Shown here: piece by piece, positions 23,280 to 33,688 of the stretch | Layout of the letters: every line of letters starts with the position of its first letter | Position numbering within the stretch: the stretch's first letter is position 1 | Assembly (NCBI GenBank): GCA_032821775.1 | Contig: JAVLRN010000003.1 | Coordinates: 2,790,001-2,854,000, forward strand | DNA from: Sanguinoderma infundibulare | Lineage: Eukaryota; Basidiomycota; Agaricomycetes; Polyporales; Polyporaceae | DNA: 64,000 bases | Direction of reading: 5' to 3' | Notes under the pieces: generated by a model | Database searches by the model: none | Seen by the model: the letters and a program-made list of their open reading frames with translations, nothing else | What the model was told of the DNA's origin: nothing | Translations under genes and position numbers: made by a program

Positions 23280-24540
23280 TCAAGCTCGACTAGTACTCCG
23301 ACCTTGATCAGCACCATCCATCATGAAGCGGCACCGGTCATCTGGAACATCCCATATTCCAGTTCTGCCATCCTGCAGGTCGTGGTCTGGTTAATACCAA
23401 TGTCGAGACATACACGGACGCTGACGACATACTTTGTCTTCGCAGGTAGTAGGGTGTACGAAGTAGGACCCAGCTATGTTGGCCGGTGTGGTGCGGCACA
23501 TCGAGTCCCAATCATCGCCGCCGCGGAGGTTCATGAGACGCGCCTCAAAGCGCTACAATCGAGTCGGCAAAAATCAGCCACAAACATCACCATCGCGTCC
23601 AATGGCGGGTACGCACCCGCATCCCAAATTGTCCAGGGCTACACCCCTGCGATTTACAGTGTACCGCTCTGTCAGTCTGGCCGAAGAACGCCATGACTCG
23701 AACGCACCATATCGTGTAGCCTGTCCCAGTACGTGATGCACTGCGGCTCGTCGAAGTCGATGTCCCAGGTCCCCCAAACACCGTTCAACTAACACAATGT
23801 CAGTTAGTACAGTATGATAAGTGCCTCGATGATCATACAAACACACTCACATTGTTTTCGCATCTGGATGGCTTCTCAACCCATCGGCCGTGGAATCGTA
23901 TAGGCATATCGGAACAAGCCTGGAACCAATCCACATCCTTGGGAACGTCCAAGAGGTGGGCACTGTATGCTCGCGTCCCATATGCGCTACACTGGGAGCT
24001 ACCCCAGGGCTCGGACCAGTGCGCTCCCTTCCGCTTCCATTCGATTTCCTTCTTGCGACGTCTCTCCTCCTCACGGTCGAGCGCCCACCCCTCCTTCTCC
24101 TTGTCGAACGCATGCCGCTCGACTTGCCAAGACTCGACCTCTTTGTGGTGCTCGTTGCGCTCCCCCTCCCACTTCGCGACCTCCTGCCTGTGCTCTTCTT
24201 TCTCTTGGTTCCATTCCCGCCTCTCGGCAGCCCTCTCGGAGGGAGAGACGCCGTCCACGAGGGTTACCATGAGGCCCGCGTTCTGGGCGAGCACGATCAT
24301 CGCGAGCGCGCCGACAATCCAAACGAGGGTCGTCTTAGTGCGAGGGAGCTGCCAACTACGTTGATCGCCTTGGACTGATGTACTCCCGTCAGGGACTTGT
24401 CTGGGAAGGTAGCCAGTGAGCAAACACTGCGAGGATAGGCCTCATCCGACAGGGAGTCATTGATTCAAGACGCACCTCCATGGTGCTATAGTGTCATACT
24501 CCGGCGGCGGTGGCGGCGGGCTCATAGTTCGCTGAACCAT
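23280..24540 (-). CDS. Paralog A: single-pass membrane coiled-coil protein with Cys-rich C-terminal domain
   Basis: First of three tandem relatives. The ATG at 24540 gives MVQRTMSPPPPPPEYDT, a short Pro-rich cytoplasmic tail like those of B and C; an in-frame ATG at 24525 is an alternative. After a phase-2 intron comes one membrane helix (LVWIVGALAMIVLAQNAGLM), then about 70 residues of charged coiled coil, then the conserved domain: HWSEPWGSSQCSAYGTRAYS, DVDWFQACSDMPIRFHGRW, CENN, a WGTW-x-x-D-x-x-EPQC-x-x-YWD block, CSPGQ, LMNLRGGDDWDSMCRTTPAN, TCEDK and GRTGIWDVPDDRC. At least eight cysteines suggest disulfides outside the cytosol. Unlike B and C, translation runs 14 codons past the final Cys, to a TGA at 23280. 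The function is unknown. Confidence 0.72.
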
Positions 24541-25188
24541 GGATTGCGGTTTAGCTATTCCTTCAACTTAGGTCAGCACTAGACGCACTTGGAGAAACTC
24601 AACCTTCCGCTGCCGCAGAAAACACGTACCAGTTCAACCTCTGGGGAGACCAGGAGCGATTCCAACTTCAAGATGAGGGGAGGAAACAAACCGCTCGACG
24701 ACCTGTGCTGCGGCAGTTCAGAATTTAACGTCCTCGTGGTCAACGTAAACTCAATCTTCTCGCCCGGCGGTGGCCGGCCTGGAAGATGTCACTTTGCGGG
24801 TATGTTCGGTCTACTTATCGGGCTTGTGGCAGAATATACACTTCTTCGCATTACGACTAATCGTACACCGTTCAATTTGCGCGCAGGTACTAGACTCGGT
24901 GGACATCAGCGCATATGGCGACCACCCAGCTGCAGTGTGCTTCCCGCTTCCAAGAGATCATGGCGACTCCATCCACTCTTTGTTTCTTGCCGTTTATGTG
25001 CTCAATCATTCACAGAGCCATCCATCGTCGTCCCGCGAGCAGTTTTACACGCCCCATCGACCGGCGCATATCACCACTCCGTCCCCGCTCGGTGACCCCC
25101 AGCTTCCAGACTCACGTCTCGTTCATACACAAGTGAGTAATGCAATCGTTCTCATAACCTCATCGAAAACCATAATGATACCAGCGAA
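24541..25188. other. Spacer between paralogs A and B
   Basis: 648 bases holding the upstream region of A and the 3' flank of B. A plus-strand frame (24770-25258) overlaps the end of B antisense and has no recognisable domain, so I do not call it. A TGTGCTGCGGCAG motif near 24706 resembles TGTGCTGCGGTAG near 26744 upstream of B. Confidence 0.4.
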
Positions 25189-26573
25189 TCAACACCATCC
25201 GTCGGGGACGTCCCAAACCCCAGTTCTGCCATTCTGCACAGTCTCATCAGCGTCCTGAAGGTACGATGAATTGATCCTCATTCACTGACCTTGTCTTCAC
25301 AGGAAGTAGGGTTGTCGAAGTGAGTTCCACGAATATCCGCAGGGGTAGTGCGACACATCAGGTCCCAATCGTCCCCGTGGCGCAAATTCATGAGGCGAGA
25401 TTCGTAGCGCTGGGGGAAGCATCACTTCAATATCCAAATGCTCGAGGAGCGAGATAACCTGGATACCCACATGCATTCCTGTTTGACCGGGGCTGCAACC
25501 CTACGAGCCACCCGAAAATATCAGCTTGCGTCGTTCAGAGACATACATCGAGACCCACCATGTCACGGATCGGGTCCCAATAAGGGACGCACTGCGGCTC
25601 GCCGAAGTTGACGAACCAAGTCCCCCAAGTATGACGGTTCTGCAACACAACAAGGTCAGTCACCCTCCTCCCGAAACCGCATCGAACCCGACTCACGTCC
25701 CGCTCACACTTATCCGGCCCGTCCATCCACTGCCCATGTATCCTGATGGGCACATCCCTGCACGCCTCCAGCCAGTTCACGTCCCCCGGCAAGTCCATCA
25801 AGTTCGCGCTGTACGGCCGCGTCCCGTACCCGCTGCACTGCCAGCTCCCCGCCCACGGCTCGGACCAGTACGCACCGCGCCGCCGCCACTCGACCTCCTT
25901 CCTGTGCTTCTCCTCCTCCCACCTCTGGCGCGCCCACTCCTCCTTCTCCCGCTCGAACGCCTCGCGCGCCTCCCGCCTCTGACGCTCCCACTCCTCCTTC
26001 TCCCGCTCGAACGCCTCGCGCGCCTCCCGCCTCTGACGCTCCCACTCCTCCTTCTCCCGCTCAAACCCCTCCCGCTCCTCCCGGCGCTCCTCGCGCTCGT
26101 GCTCCCACATCGCGAGCTCCTCCTTGTGCCGTTCGCCCTGCAACCGCCATTGCTCCTTCTCCATCGCCCAGAGCTCCTTCTCGAGGCGCCACTTCCTCCG
26201 GATCGCAGCCTTTTCGGAGAGAGAGATGTCGTCCACGAGCGTCGGCATGAATCCCGTGTTCTGCGCGAGGACGATCGCGGACAGCGTCGCGATGATCACT
26301 GCCCACATAATCACAGCGGTCTTATCGGATGAGCGACTCTGAGGATAAGTCGTGCGGCTCCAGAGCGAAGATGTCTCGCACGCCTCGGAGCAACTGTTGT
26401 AGTTGTAGTTGTAGCTGTAACCTTGTCTCCCATGCCTCGCGCCGGGTGATTGGGGTCTGTACTTGGATCTAAGTGACAATCCGGCTGTATTGTGTCGGAT
26501 GCACTTACGCAGGAGCCACGGTTCTGTAGGAGGGCGGCGGAGAGCTGTAGCCGCTAACCGTACTTCGGGGCAT
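25189..26573 (-). CDS. Paralog B: membrane coiled-coil protein with tandem 18-residue repeats and Cys-rich domain
   Basis: Second tandem relative and the longest. The start at 26573 gives MPRSTVSGYSSPPPSYRT, joined through a phase-2 intron to SKYRPQSPGARHGRQGYSY. The membrane helix IMWAVIIATLSAIVLAQNTG is followed by MPTLVDDISLSEKAAIRRKW and a long Glu/Arg coiled coil with an 18-residue unit (FEREKEEWERQRREAREA) in tandem. The C-terminal domain matches A and C: YWSEPWAGSWQCSGYGTRPY, WLEACRDVPIRIHGQWMDG, CERD, WGTWFVNFGEPQCVPYWDP, CSPGQTGMH, LMNLRHGDDWDLMCRTTPAD, SCEDK, GVWDVPDGWC and stop at 25189-25191. Introns fall at the same places and phases as in A and C. The cellular role is unknown; type II topology is predicted from the single N-terminal helix. 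Confidence 0.78.
25933..26094 (-). repeat. 54-base in-frame tandem repeat in paralog B
   Basis: Units start at 25933, 25987 and 26041, each beginning CCCACTCCTCCTTCTCCCGC on the plus strand. The first two are near-identical and the third diverges in its second half. Each unit encodes 18 residues of coiled coil, so changes in copy number preserve the frame. Confidence 0.9.
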
Positions 26574-27027
26574 CGCTTTCTTCAGTTCGGTTCGACTTGG
26601 TTCAGCTGCGACCAAATCGTTAGCACACGGTCCCAGGAACTCGTATCCATGTGTGTGAAGCTGCAGCAGAAACAAGAACCGACTTTCTGAACGAGCTACA
26701 GTTGACTTGGTTCACGGTAGAATGGGAAGAGAACGCAAGGTGTTGTGCTGCGGTAGATAACCCAAATACCCCGCTCGGCTCCTGCCGACGCACAAGAAGG
26801 TTCCCGAATAGGAGCACGTTCGAGGCATTGATACCACGATAATACAAGGTCCGCGACCAATTGGTTTACACCTAGCTAAGACACAGCAATTACATGCAGG
26901 TGGAACGCGAGTCCGAACTCTCAGTCAAGCTCAAGAATACATTCTCATCGAAGGGGGTCGTGACGATTCGTCAACGGTATAGCGAGGGAGTCACTGGATT
27001 GGAGACGAGGAGGAGGCGGATACCACC
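26574..27027. other. Spacer between paralogs B and C
   Basis: 454 bases with the upstream region of B and the 3' flank of C. No gene was identified. Confidence 0.45.
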
Positions 27028-28252
27028 CTAGAAGCAACTCTCGTCGGGGACGTCCCAGATTCCCGTCCTACCATCCTGGTGACGGGCCATTTGTCAACAC
27101 CAATGTGCTGAGTCGAGAAGGTTGAACGACGCACCCTGTCCTCACAAATGGTGGGATGATCAAAGTGCAGGCCGTTGATGTTAGCCGGGGTAGTGCGACA
27201 CATCGCGTCCCAGTCGTCTCCGTGGTGGAGGTTCAGTAGACGAGCCTCAAGGCGCTGGTAGCGGTGGAATATTAACGTCTCTCCACATCCCATGCCAGAA
27301 TAAGTACTACGTACCCGCTTGCCGGACTGACCAGGACTGCAGCCCTACAGATCGGAATGTGAGATTAGTCTGAGGTCGGTTCAACACGATCGCATTTTGG
27401 TAGACGTACCATGTCACGGAGGGTGTCCCAGTACGTGACACACTGCGGCTCGTCAAAATCGACGAACCAGGTCGCCCAGACGCCGTTCCACTAACAACCC
27501 AACGACACTCAGTCATGAGCCATTTACGCATATATGCACCGGAACAAACTCACATCGCGCTGGCACCTAGCAGGCTTGTCGACCCACCGGCCATGGAACC
27601 GGTTCGGCATATCCGCGCAAACCTCGTACCAGTTCACGTCCGCCGGGATGTCCAGGAGGTGCGCGTTGTACGACCTCGTCCCGTACGCGGCGCACTTCTG
27701 GTTCCCCCAAGCCTCGGACCAATGCACGCCCTGCCGCTTGCGCTCGATCTCCTTCCGGTGGATCTCCTCGTCCCGACGCTCGGCCGCCCACTGCGCACGT
27801 TCGGCCTCGACCTGGCGCATCCACTGGTCGCGCTTCTCCTGGATCGCCTCGAGCTCGAGCTGCCAGGTGCGCATGTCCCGGAGGTGGGCTGTGCGCTCGT
27901 TGTTCCACTTGGCCGCCTCGCGCTCGTGGGCGTGCTGCTCGCGGCGCCACTGGCGGCGGATGGCGTTCTTCTCTTCGAGGGGGACGTCGTCCGTCAGGAG
28001 GGGGACGAAGCCGAAGTTCTGAGCTGCGATAAGGGCAACCAGCGATGCGAACACGAAGAGGATGAAGGTCTTCCCAGCGGAGGCGCAGATCGCACGGCGA
28101 GGCTTGGCATCCTTCCTGGTCCCGTTCAAAGGCGTGTTCTCGTGGCTGGAGATATGTTTTCAGTGCCCGATGGATGAGGGATTGCGCATGTGGGCTCACA
28201 TGATATGATACTCATAGACAGCTCCGTATGCCGGCGGAGGACTCGAGCTCAT
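27028..28252 (-). CDS. Paralog C: membrane coiled-coil protein with Cys-rich C-terminal domain
   Basis: Third tandem relative. The start at 28252 gives MSSSPPPAYGAVYEYH, joined by a phase-2 intron to a basic segment (GTRKDAKPRRAICASAGK). Then come the helix TFILFVFASLVALIAAQNFG, VPLLTDDVPLEEKNAIRRQW and about 70 residues of charged helix. The C-terminal domain reads HWSEAWGNQKCAAYGTRSYN, WYEVCADMPNRFHGRWVDK, CQRD, then WNGVWATWFVDFDEPQCVTY, CSPGQSGKR, LLNLHHGDDWDAMCRTTPAN, ICEDR, GRTGIWDVPDESCF and the stop at 27028. Cysteine positions match A and B. Its cytosolic side is more basic than theirs, so the paralogs differ mainly in the tail and coil and are conserved in the terminal domain. No enzyme motif is visible. 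Confidence 0.78.
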
Positions 28253-28918
28253 CGTGCTACACTGGCTCCTAGGAGGTCGAAGTAGTCAAGCAGGATGCTC
28301 CTCGCAAGGAGGCGAAAAGGGAAGCAGAGGGGAGGTCAAGTCACCAGGCGTACCAAAGGCGCACAGCGAGCTCGACAGATATGGGTGGTGCCACGCAGGG
28401 CTTGACGCGGACGCTTGCTCAATATGGCTTGCTTTTGGGATCCGCTACAGCCGTCTAAACTGACATTACACAACGCTACGTAGAAGGTGTTTATTTGCTA
28501 TGATAGCAGTCAACGTCGGCCATCCCTGATCCAATCGCCTCATGCTGCCTGTATGTACTGTATGTAGAGCTCAGAGCGATGGGCGGAGGGAATTCGAACG
28601 GCTTGAGATAAGGTTGGGTCACTCGGCAGACCTCGATCAGTGATCGGATCAAGGATGTGCGGGGTAACTGCAGACGCCCATAGAAGATAAGGCGCGTAAA
28701 TTCCTGACCCGCCGTACTCAGGTTCCCCTCCTCTGATAAGTGCTTGGATTCGTTCCTTCCCTCTATCGTCACCCTCGGCCTCTTTGTCGTCCTTGAATCG
28801 TCGCTGAAAGTTCTCAAGGACACCTGTCAGCGAACATGCTCTCTACGGTATCCCCTTGCTACTCAATGCTGCCCGTCACGCGGCATATGTCCTTCACGCC
28901 TGCATTTCGACTCGGACC
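28253..28918. other. Divergent upstream region between paralog C and the dioxygenase gene
   Basis: 666 bases flanked by a minus-strand start (28252) and a plus-strand start (28919). A 110-codon minus-strand frame (28491-28823) has no recognisable features. No TATA box was found. Confidence 0.45.
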
Positions 28919-30200
28919 ATGCACGAGACGCGTCGCGCGGGAAAACAGGACGTATGCAACGGTGGCAGAGGCGAGTTCCATATAGTGGCATCACTGCAAG
29001 CCTTTCCCTGACCTCTACTCAACCTCTGCTAGAATACCTTCCGCATCCCAATCATCGACTTCAGCAAGTACCGCAACGCAACGTCCGCGGCGGAAAGAGA
29101 GGAGACTGCACAGGAGGTCGTGCGAGGGTTCACGGACGTGGGGTTCATCTACCTCAGCAATCACGGTATTCCGGAGGAGACGGTCCAACAAGCGTTTGAA
29201 AAGGTACGTCCATGTCTTTTAGTCGTCAGGCTGCGAGTGGTGTCGTCCAACACTTTCCTTAGAGCGCGGACTTCTTCCGGATGCCGATAGATAAGAAGTC
29301 CCAGCTGGCGTGGCGCGATCCGCGCGCGAACCGTGGCTTCGTCCAGGTTGGCCGGGAACGCGTGACCCAATCAGCGGACGCGGAGGAGATAAAGCAGCTT
29401 CGCGAGAAGGCCCCGGATTACAAGGAGTCTATGGAGATTGGCCGTAACTGGGACAAGACATATCGTAACTACTGGCCACAGGAGCAGGATGCCCCAGGGT
29501 TCAAACGGACAATGCTCAGCTTCTTCCAGACGTGCCATGAGCTGCATGTCCTCGTCATGCGCTCTATCGCTCTCGGCCTGCGCCTGGAAGAGTCGTTCTT
29601 CGACGAGAAGATCCAGGAGCAGTATCACAACCTGCGTTTGCTCTCGTATCCTCCTATCAAGACGCAGCTCTTGCGGGGGGATGGACAGGCTCGTGCGGGT
29701 GCGCACTCGGACTACGGAACCTTGACGCTCCTATTCCAGGATTCGGTACGTCGTCTTTTACATCGTGCGTATGATCAGTCGACCGACACTATTTCAGGTT
29801 GGCGGTCTTGAGGTCCAGAATCCGCATACTGGTCAATTCCAGCCGGCCACTCCTATCGTGAGCTCTCCTTCCACTGTGCACTATAAACATATCTGATCGT
29901 AGGCCCGTCGTATTGCAGCCTGGCACAATAGTTGTAAATGCGGGGGACCTCCTCGCACGTTGGAGCAACGACGTGCTCCGGTCGACCCTTCACCGTGTCG
30001 TTGCGCCTCCGGCGAAGGCGATTAGTGATTCGGAGGGGGTCACGCCGGGCCGGCAGTCAATCGCGTTCTTCTGCAATCCCAACCAAGGTGCTGAGATCTC
30101 GTGCCTTCCTACGTGCTTGACATCTAGCGGGAAGCCGAAATACCCGCCTGTGACGACTGAGGATTACATTGTCGGGAGGCTGAAGGCGACGTATGTCTAG
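28919..30200 (+). CDS. 2-oxoglutarate/Fe(II)-dependent dioxygenase, isopenicillin-N-synthase-like
   Basis: A spliced gene for a soluble oxygenase of about 340 residues. The ATG at 28919 gives MHETRRAGKQD, joined in phase 0 across a gtatgc donor to NTFRIPIIDFSKYRNATSAA, the usual N-terminal motif of the family. DIOX_N features follow: FTDVGFIYLSNHGIPEETV and NRGFVQVGRERV. The iron ligands are HSDYG (His and Asp) and STLHRV (distal His); GRQSIAFF supplies the 2-oxoglutarate-binding Arg and Ser. One late intron must be spliced to a CAG just before PGTIVVNAGDLLARWSND. Fungal members are often in secondary metabolism or pyrimidine/xenobiotic oxidation, but no biosynthetic cluster surrounds this one and the substrate is unknown. 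Confidence 0.85.
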
Positions 30201-30636
30201 CTTAGCTAGGAACGCAACCTGCTGTGCTGGGCATCTCTGTACCTGTTGTGCTACATGTCATACCTTTGGATATATGGACATAGATCTGTCGAATAGTGCT
30301 TATCCCCGCGTTGAGGACGTCAGAGGTTAGTACACGGCCAACTTTCTAGTGAAAGTGACGCGCTCCGTAACGACGCACGTGCTGAATGTCACGCGCCACG
30401 ATTCAATGATGTCGCCTAACGCCTGCTTTCTTGGCTGCGTCCACTGTCACGGTTGCCTACAGAAATTGAGTGCTTGTGAAAAGTGTCGCGTGGACATTGG
30501 ACGTGGTGAGTTTCCAGACCATTATACGTGCTCGTACCTTAGGCCTTATGCTCAAATACCGTTGCTTTTCAGAGGCTGTTCTACATTGAAACCATTTCCT
30601 GCAACTCGTGCCGTGCTCGTATGGAACATCGCCGTC
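30201..30636. other. Intergenic: presumed promoter of the FIST-domain gene
   Basis: 436 bases between plus-strand genes. The frame of the FIST gene is open further upstream (to about 30349) and encodes several cysteines (CVHCHGC, CEKC), but I treat this as untranslated because it does not look like the family. No TATA box found. Confidence 0.4.
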
Positions 30637-32201
30637 ATGGCATTGCACACGAGCACCCTCATTTCTCGCAAAACGACTGAATTACTGGCTCACTTTGCTC
30701 AGCTACGCCCTAGCCTCTCTGCTCATCCGCTCCTCTACACCATCTCTGTCTCGCAGCACACAGATCCCTCGGACCTCACGCAACTCGTCTCCTCCGTTCA
30801 GTCGCTATCTAACAACTCCATCGGGTGCTTGTCAGCCCCTATACCTTCTGGACGTCCATTTTGGCAACGGCACACCTCGGTGTCGCTCGCATCCTTTGAC
30901 GAGGAATATGCAACGCTCTTCCGAAGCACAATCCCCGGCAGGAGAGCCGCTCAAGTAGGACGGTGGCATGCCGTCCACCAAAAGGAGAATCAACCAGACA
31001 CAAGAGACTACAGTCAAGACATCGACTGGGAGAATGCACTTTCTAATTCCTCCGAGAACGACGAGCTGCCTCCGGCTCTACGCTCCTTGTCGTAAGCGTG
31101 ACTACTACTTACGACCACTCTTGCCTGACCATGATGCGTAAACAGCCCCGACTCCGTCAATAGTATACTATATCTCAGTGATAAGTCGCACGAAGGCCTG
31201 AGCAGTGCACTAACCAAATATAACAATGCGACTAAGGTCGGTGTAGAACACCCTAGAGCTCACGAACAAACCCGACATGGAACTCATCGCATGTTTTCGA
31301 AAGCTAGGATTCATCGGTACATCCACGCCCTTCGTAACCGGACGACCATATACCCTGTTCCACAACGATGCTGTATACTCTGATGGCGCGGTAGGCGTGT
31401 GTTTGTCATCGTCTAGCGCGCCCAGCATGCGTAACGAGTTCCCTGGACTGGAGGCTGTCACCCGCCCAATGATAGTGACCAGGTGCGTGCCCGCGCTGAA
31501 GGAGCGGGTCCAACTCATCTGACAACTGTTCTCTGTAGTACGGAAGGCAATCTGGTGAACGCTCTAGACAGCGCGAACCCATCCCGGCTTCTCCTCCACG
31601 CACTCCAGACCTATTCATCGGCCCCGTCCTTTGGGAATCAAACCATCCCGAAAGAGCTCCAAGTATATATCGGGACTCTGACTCAGCGCCATGGCGCTCT
31701 CGAGGTATGTTCGAATTGACACCATCACCCCTGCCGAGAATTGAGGGTCCGTGCAGCTTTCCCAATTATTCTACGTCATGTCCGGGGACCCTTCGCGGGG
31801 TTCGATAGCTCTCGATACCGATGCCGCTCCTGCAGAAGGGTCACTCGTGCAGGTGCGTTGTCGTCTGAAGTCTCGGCGCCACCCTGTCTCACCAATGAAC
31901 CATCCTGCAGTTCTTTGTGCTGCCGGCGTCCGCCAAATTAGACGTGCTGGCCGAAGTGCGCAAACGATCAGACGCATCGCGGAGCCTGACGTTCGCGACG
32001 ACGACGATCGACGACCTCGACGCCGCGCTGCCGTCGTCCGAAGAGGATGCTCCAGGTGAGGGCACGCTCGTCCTCCCAGACGTCTTCCTCGCTGCTTCCG
32101 AGAACGGGTGCATCGTCAGCAGGGCGGATGAGGGGAGAAGCGAAAAGCCTTGGAAGTCCATCGTTCCTGGTAGCTTGACGGGGTTGCATTGGGCGACATG
32201 A
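30637..32201 (+). CDS. FIST-domain protein
   Basis: A spliced gene of about 430 residues. From the chosen ATG (MALHTSTLISRKTTELLAHF) it reads PLLYTISVSQHTDPSDL, LVSSVQSLSNNSIGCLS, FRSTIPGRRAAQVGRWHA, then exons giving LGFIGTSTPFVTGRPYTLFH, NDAVYSDGAVGVCL, TEGNLVNALDSANPSRLL, and SQLFYVMSGDPSRGSIAL. This succession fits the FIST domain, a predicted small-ligand (amino-acid-type) sensing module best known from bacterial signalling proteins and FBXO22. The product ends SIVPGSLTGLHWAT with a TGA at 32199-32201. The exon joining near 31235-31308 is the least certain part. It lies 224 bases upstream of VPS60 on the same strand. The biological role is unknown. Confidence 0.72.
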
Positions 32202-32425
32202 TGTATGCACCATGATATCTCTTAGCCATACCTCATCACTACTCGCCCACTCGTCCTTACGGACTGCGCCCGCAAAAGCTCACGAAACCGAGGTTGCCTT
32301 ATTCGGGCGAGCACTCGCGTCATGGGGCAAGAATCACGAGCGCCTAACCTACCTTCAGCCACTACCTGCCCTCTTGCCCTCTGTATACGTATACCCATCT
32401 CACCTCCCAGCTTCGCCCTGATACA

Positions 32426-33452
32426 ATGAACCGCATCTTTGGAACGTCTTCGAGCAAGAAGCCCCGCCCCACTCTCCAGGATGCCATTTCTTCGGTCGGT
32501 ACTACCCACCCCTCCTCCCCTTGAGCCAGGTCTCGGCGCAATCAGGCAGCGGGAACTAATGTGCCGCCACGGGCGCGCAGACAGACACCCGGATGGCCTC
32601 GATAGAGGTCAAGATCAAGAAGCTCGACGGGGAGCTTGCGCGGTACAAGGAGCAGATGGGCAGGCTACGGAACGGCCCTGGCAAGGTGCGTTTTTCCTCC
32701 TCCTCCTCCGCCCCCTCTGCGCTCGCACCCCTTCATAACCACGGACGTCTGATGTCTGCAACGAAACGTCCCTCCCCCGCCGCTCCCCCGCCGCGCAGAA
32801 CGCGATACAGGAGCGCGCGCTCCGGACGCTGAAGCAGAAGCGGATGTACGAGTCGCAGCTCGCGCAGCTGACGCAGCAGACGTTCAACATGGAGTCGGCC
32901 GCGCTCGCGACCGAGAACCTGCGGAACACGATGGCGACCGTCGACGCGATGACGCAGGCGAACAAGGAGCTCCGGAAGCAGTACGGCAAGATCGACATTG
33001 ACAAGATCGAGGTGCGTCTCTCCCGTCGTCGCTTTCTTGCCGCCGGAGAGGCGCGGCGCGGCGCTGACGGGGAGCGGGGCAGAGCGTGCATTACGACATG
33101 GAGGACCTCCTGGAGCAGGCGAACGAGATACAGGAGACGCTTGGCCGTTCGTACGCCGTACCAGACGAGCTCGACGAGGCGGATTTGCAGGCCGGTACGT
33201 ACGCTTACCTGATTGTTTGGCGTTGGTGTTCATTCTATCGCAGAGCTCGATGCATTGGAGCTGGAGGCTGAGGAGGAGGGCCCTTCGTACCTCAGCGATC
33301 TCAACAAGGTACCAGATTTCGTGGACGAGCCCCCTGTTGAGCTGGCCGAGGTGATCTGTTCTGCTTCTCGTGTCAACTCCACCTGTGCTCACGTCGCGGT
33401 TTAGCAGACTCCGGAACAGCACGAAGCGGTCAGGACGACAGCAGCAGCATAG
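32426..33452 (+). CDS. VPS60: ESCRT-III subunit VPS60/CHMP5
   Basis: A small, heavily spliced gene for a Snf7-family protein of about 220 residues that acts on endosomal membranes in multivesicular body formation and helps activate the VPS4-VTA1 disassembly machine. The start at 32426 gives MNRIFGTSSSKKPRPTLQDA, near-diagnostic for VPS60. The following exons read MASIEVKIKKLDGELARYKE, QMGRLRNGPGK, NAIQERALRTLKQKRMYESQ, NMESAALATENLRNTMATVD, and YDMEDLLEQANEIQETLGRS, then an acidic C-terminal tail with LEAEEEGPSYLSDLNKVP. The last small exon ends TTAAA with the stop at 33450-33452. A second ESCRT-III gene lies about 10 kb away. Confidence 0.92.
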
Positions 33453-33688
33453 AGGCGACGCGGACGGTTCACCAATATCCCCATGATTCTGTAACACTAC
33501 CGGACGTAACGACATTGTTATGTTGAAATGTACACCACTTCGGATCGCGCAAGGTTGGCATACACTGGAATTGGAATGTCTCAGCAGGGACGTGATGTGC
33601 TCCTCAACTCCAAGCCTTGCGCAGCATTCTCTGCGAGTAAGTGGGGTGTGTCTCCAATAAGCCATAACCAAAGTACATGATGGTGAGA

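Noticed and set aside
24770..25258. A 162-codon plus-strand frame between paralogs A and B
   Set aside because: It overlaps the last exons of B antisense and its product has no recognisable domain or signal sequence.
25526..26332. A 268-codon plus-strand frame with Leu/Pro repeats
   Set aside because: Antisense of the repetitive coiled-coil exon of paralog B; the repeat explains the long open frame.
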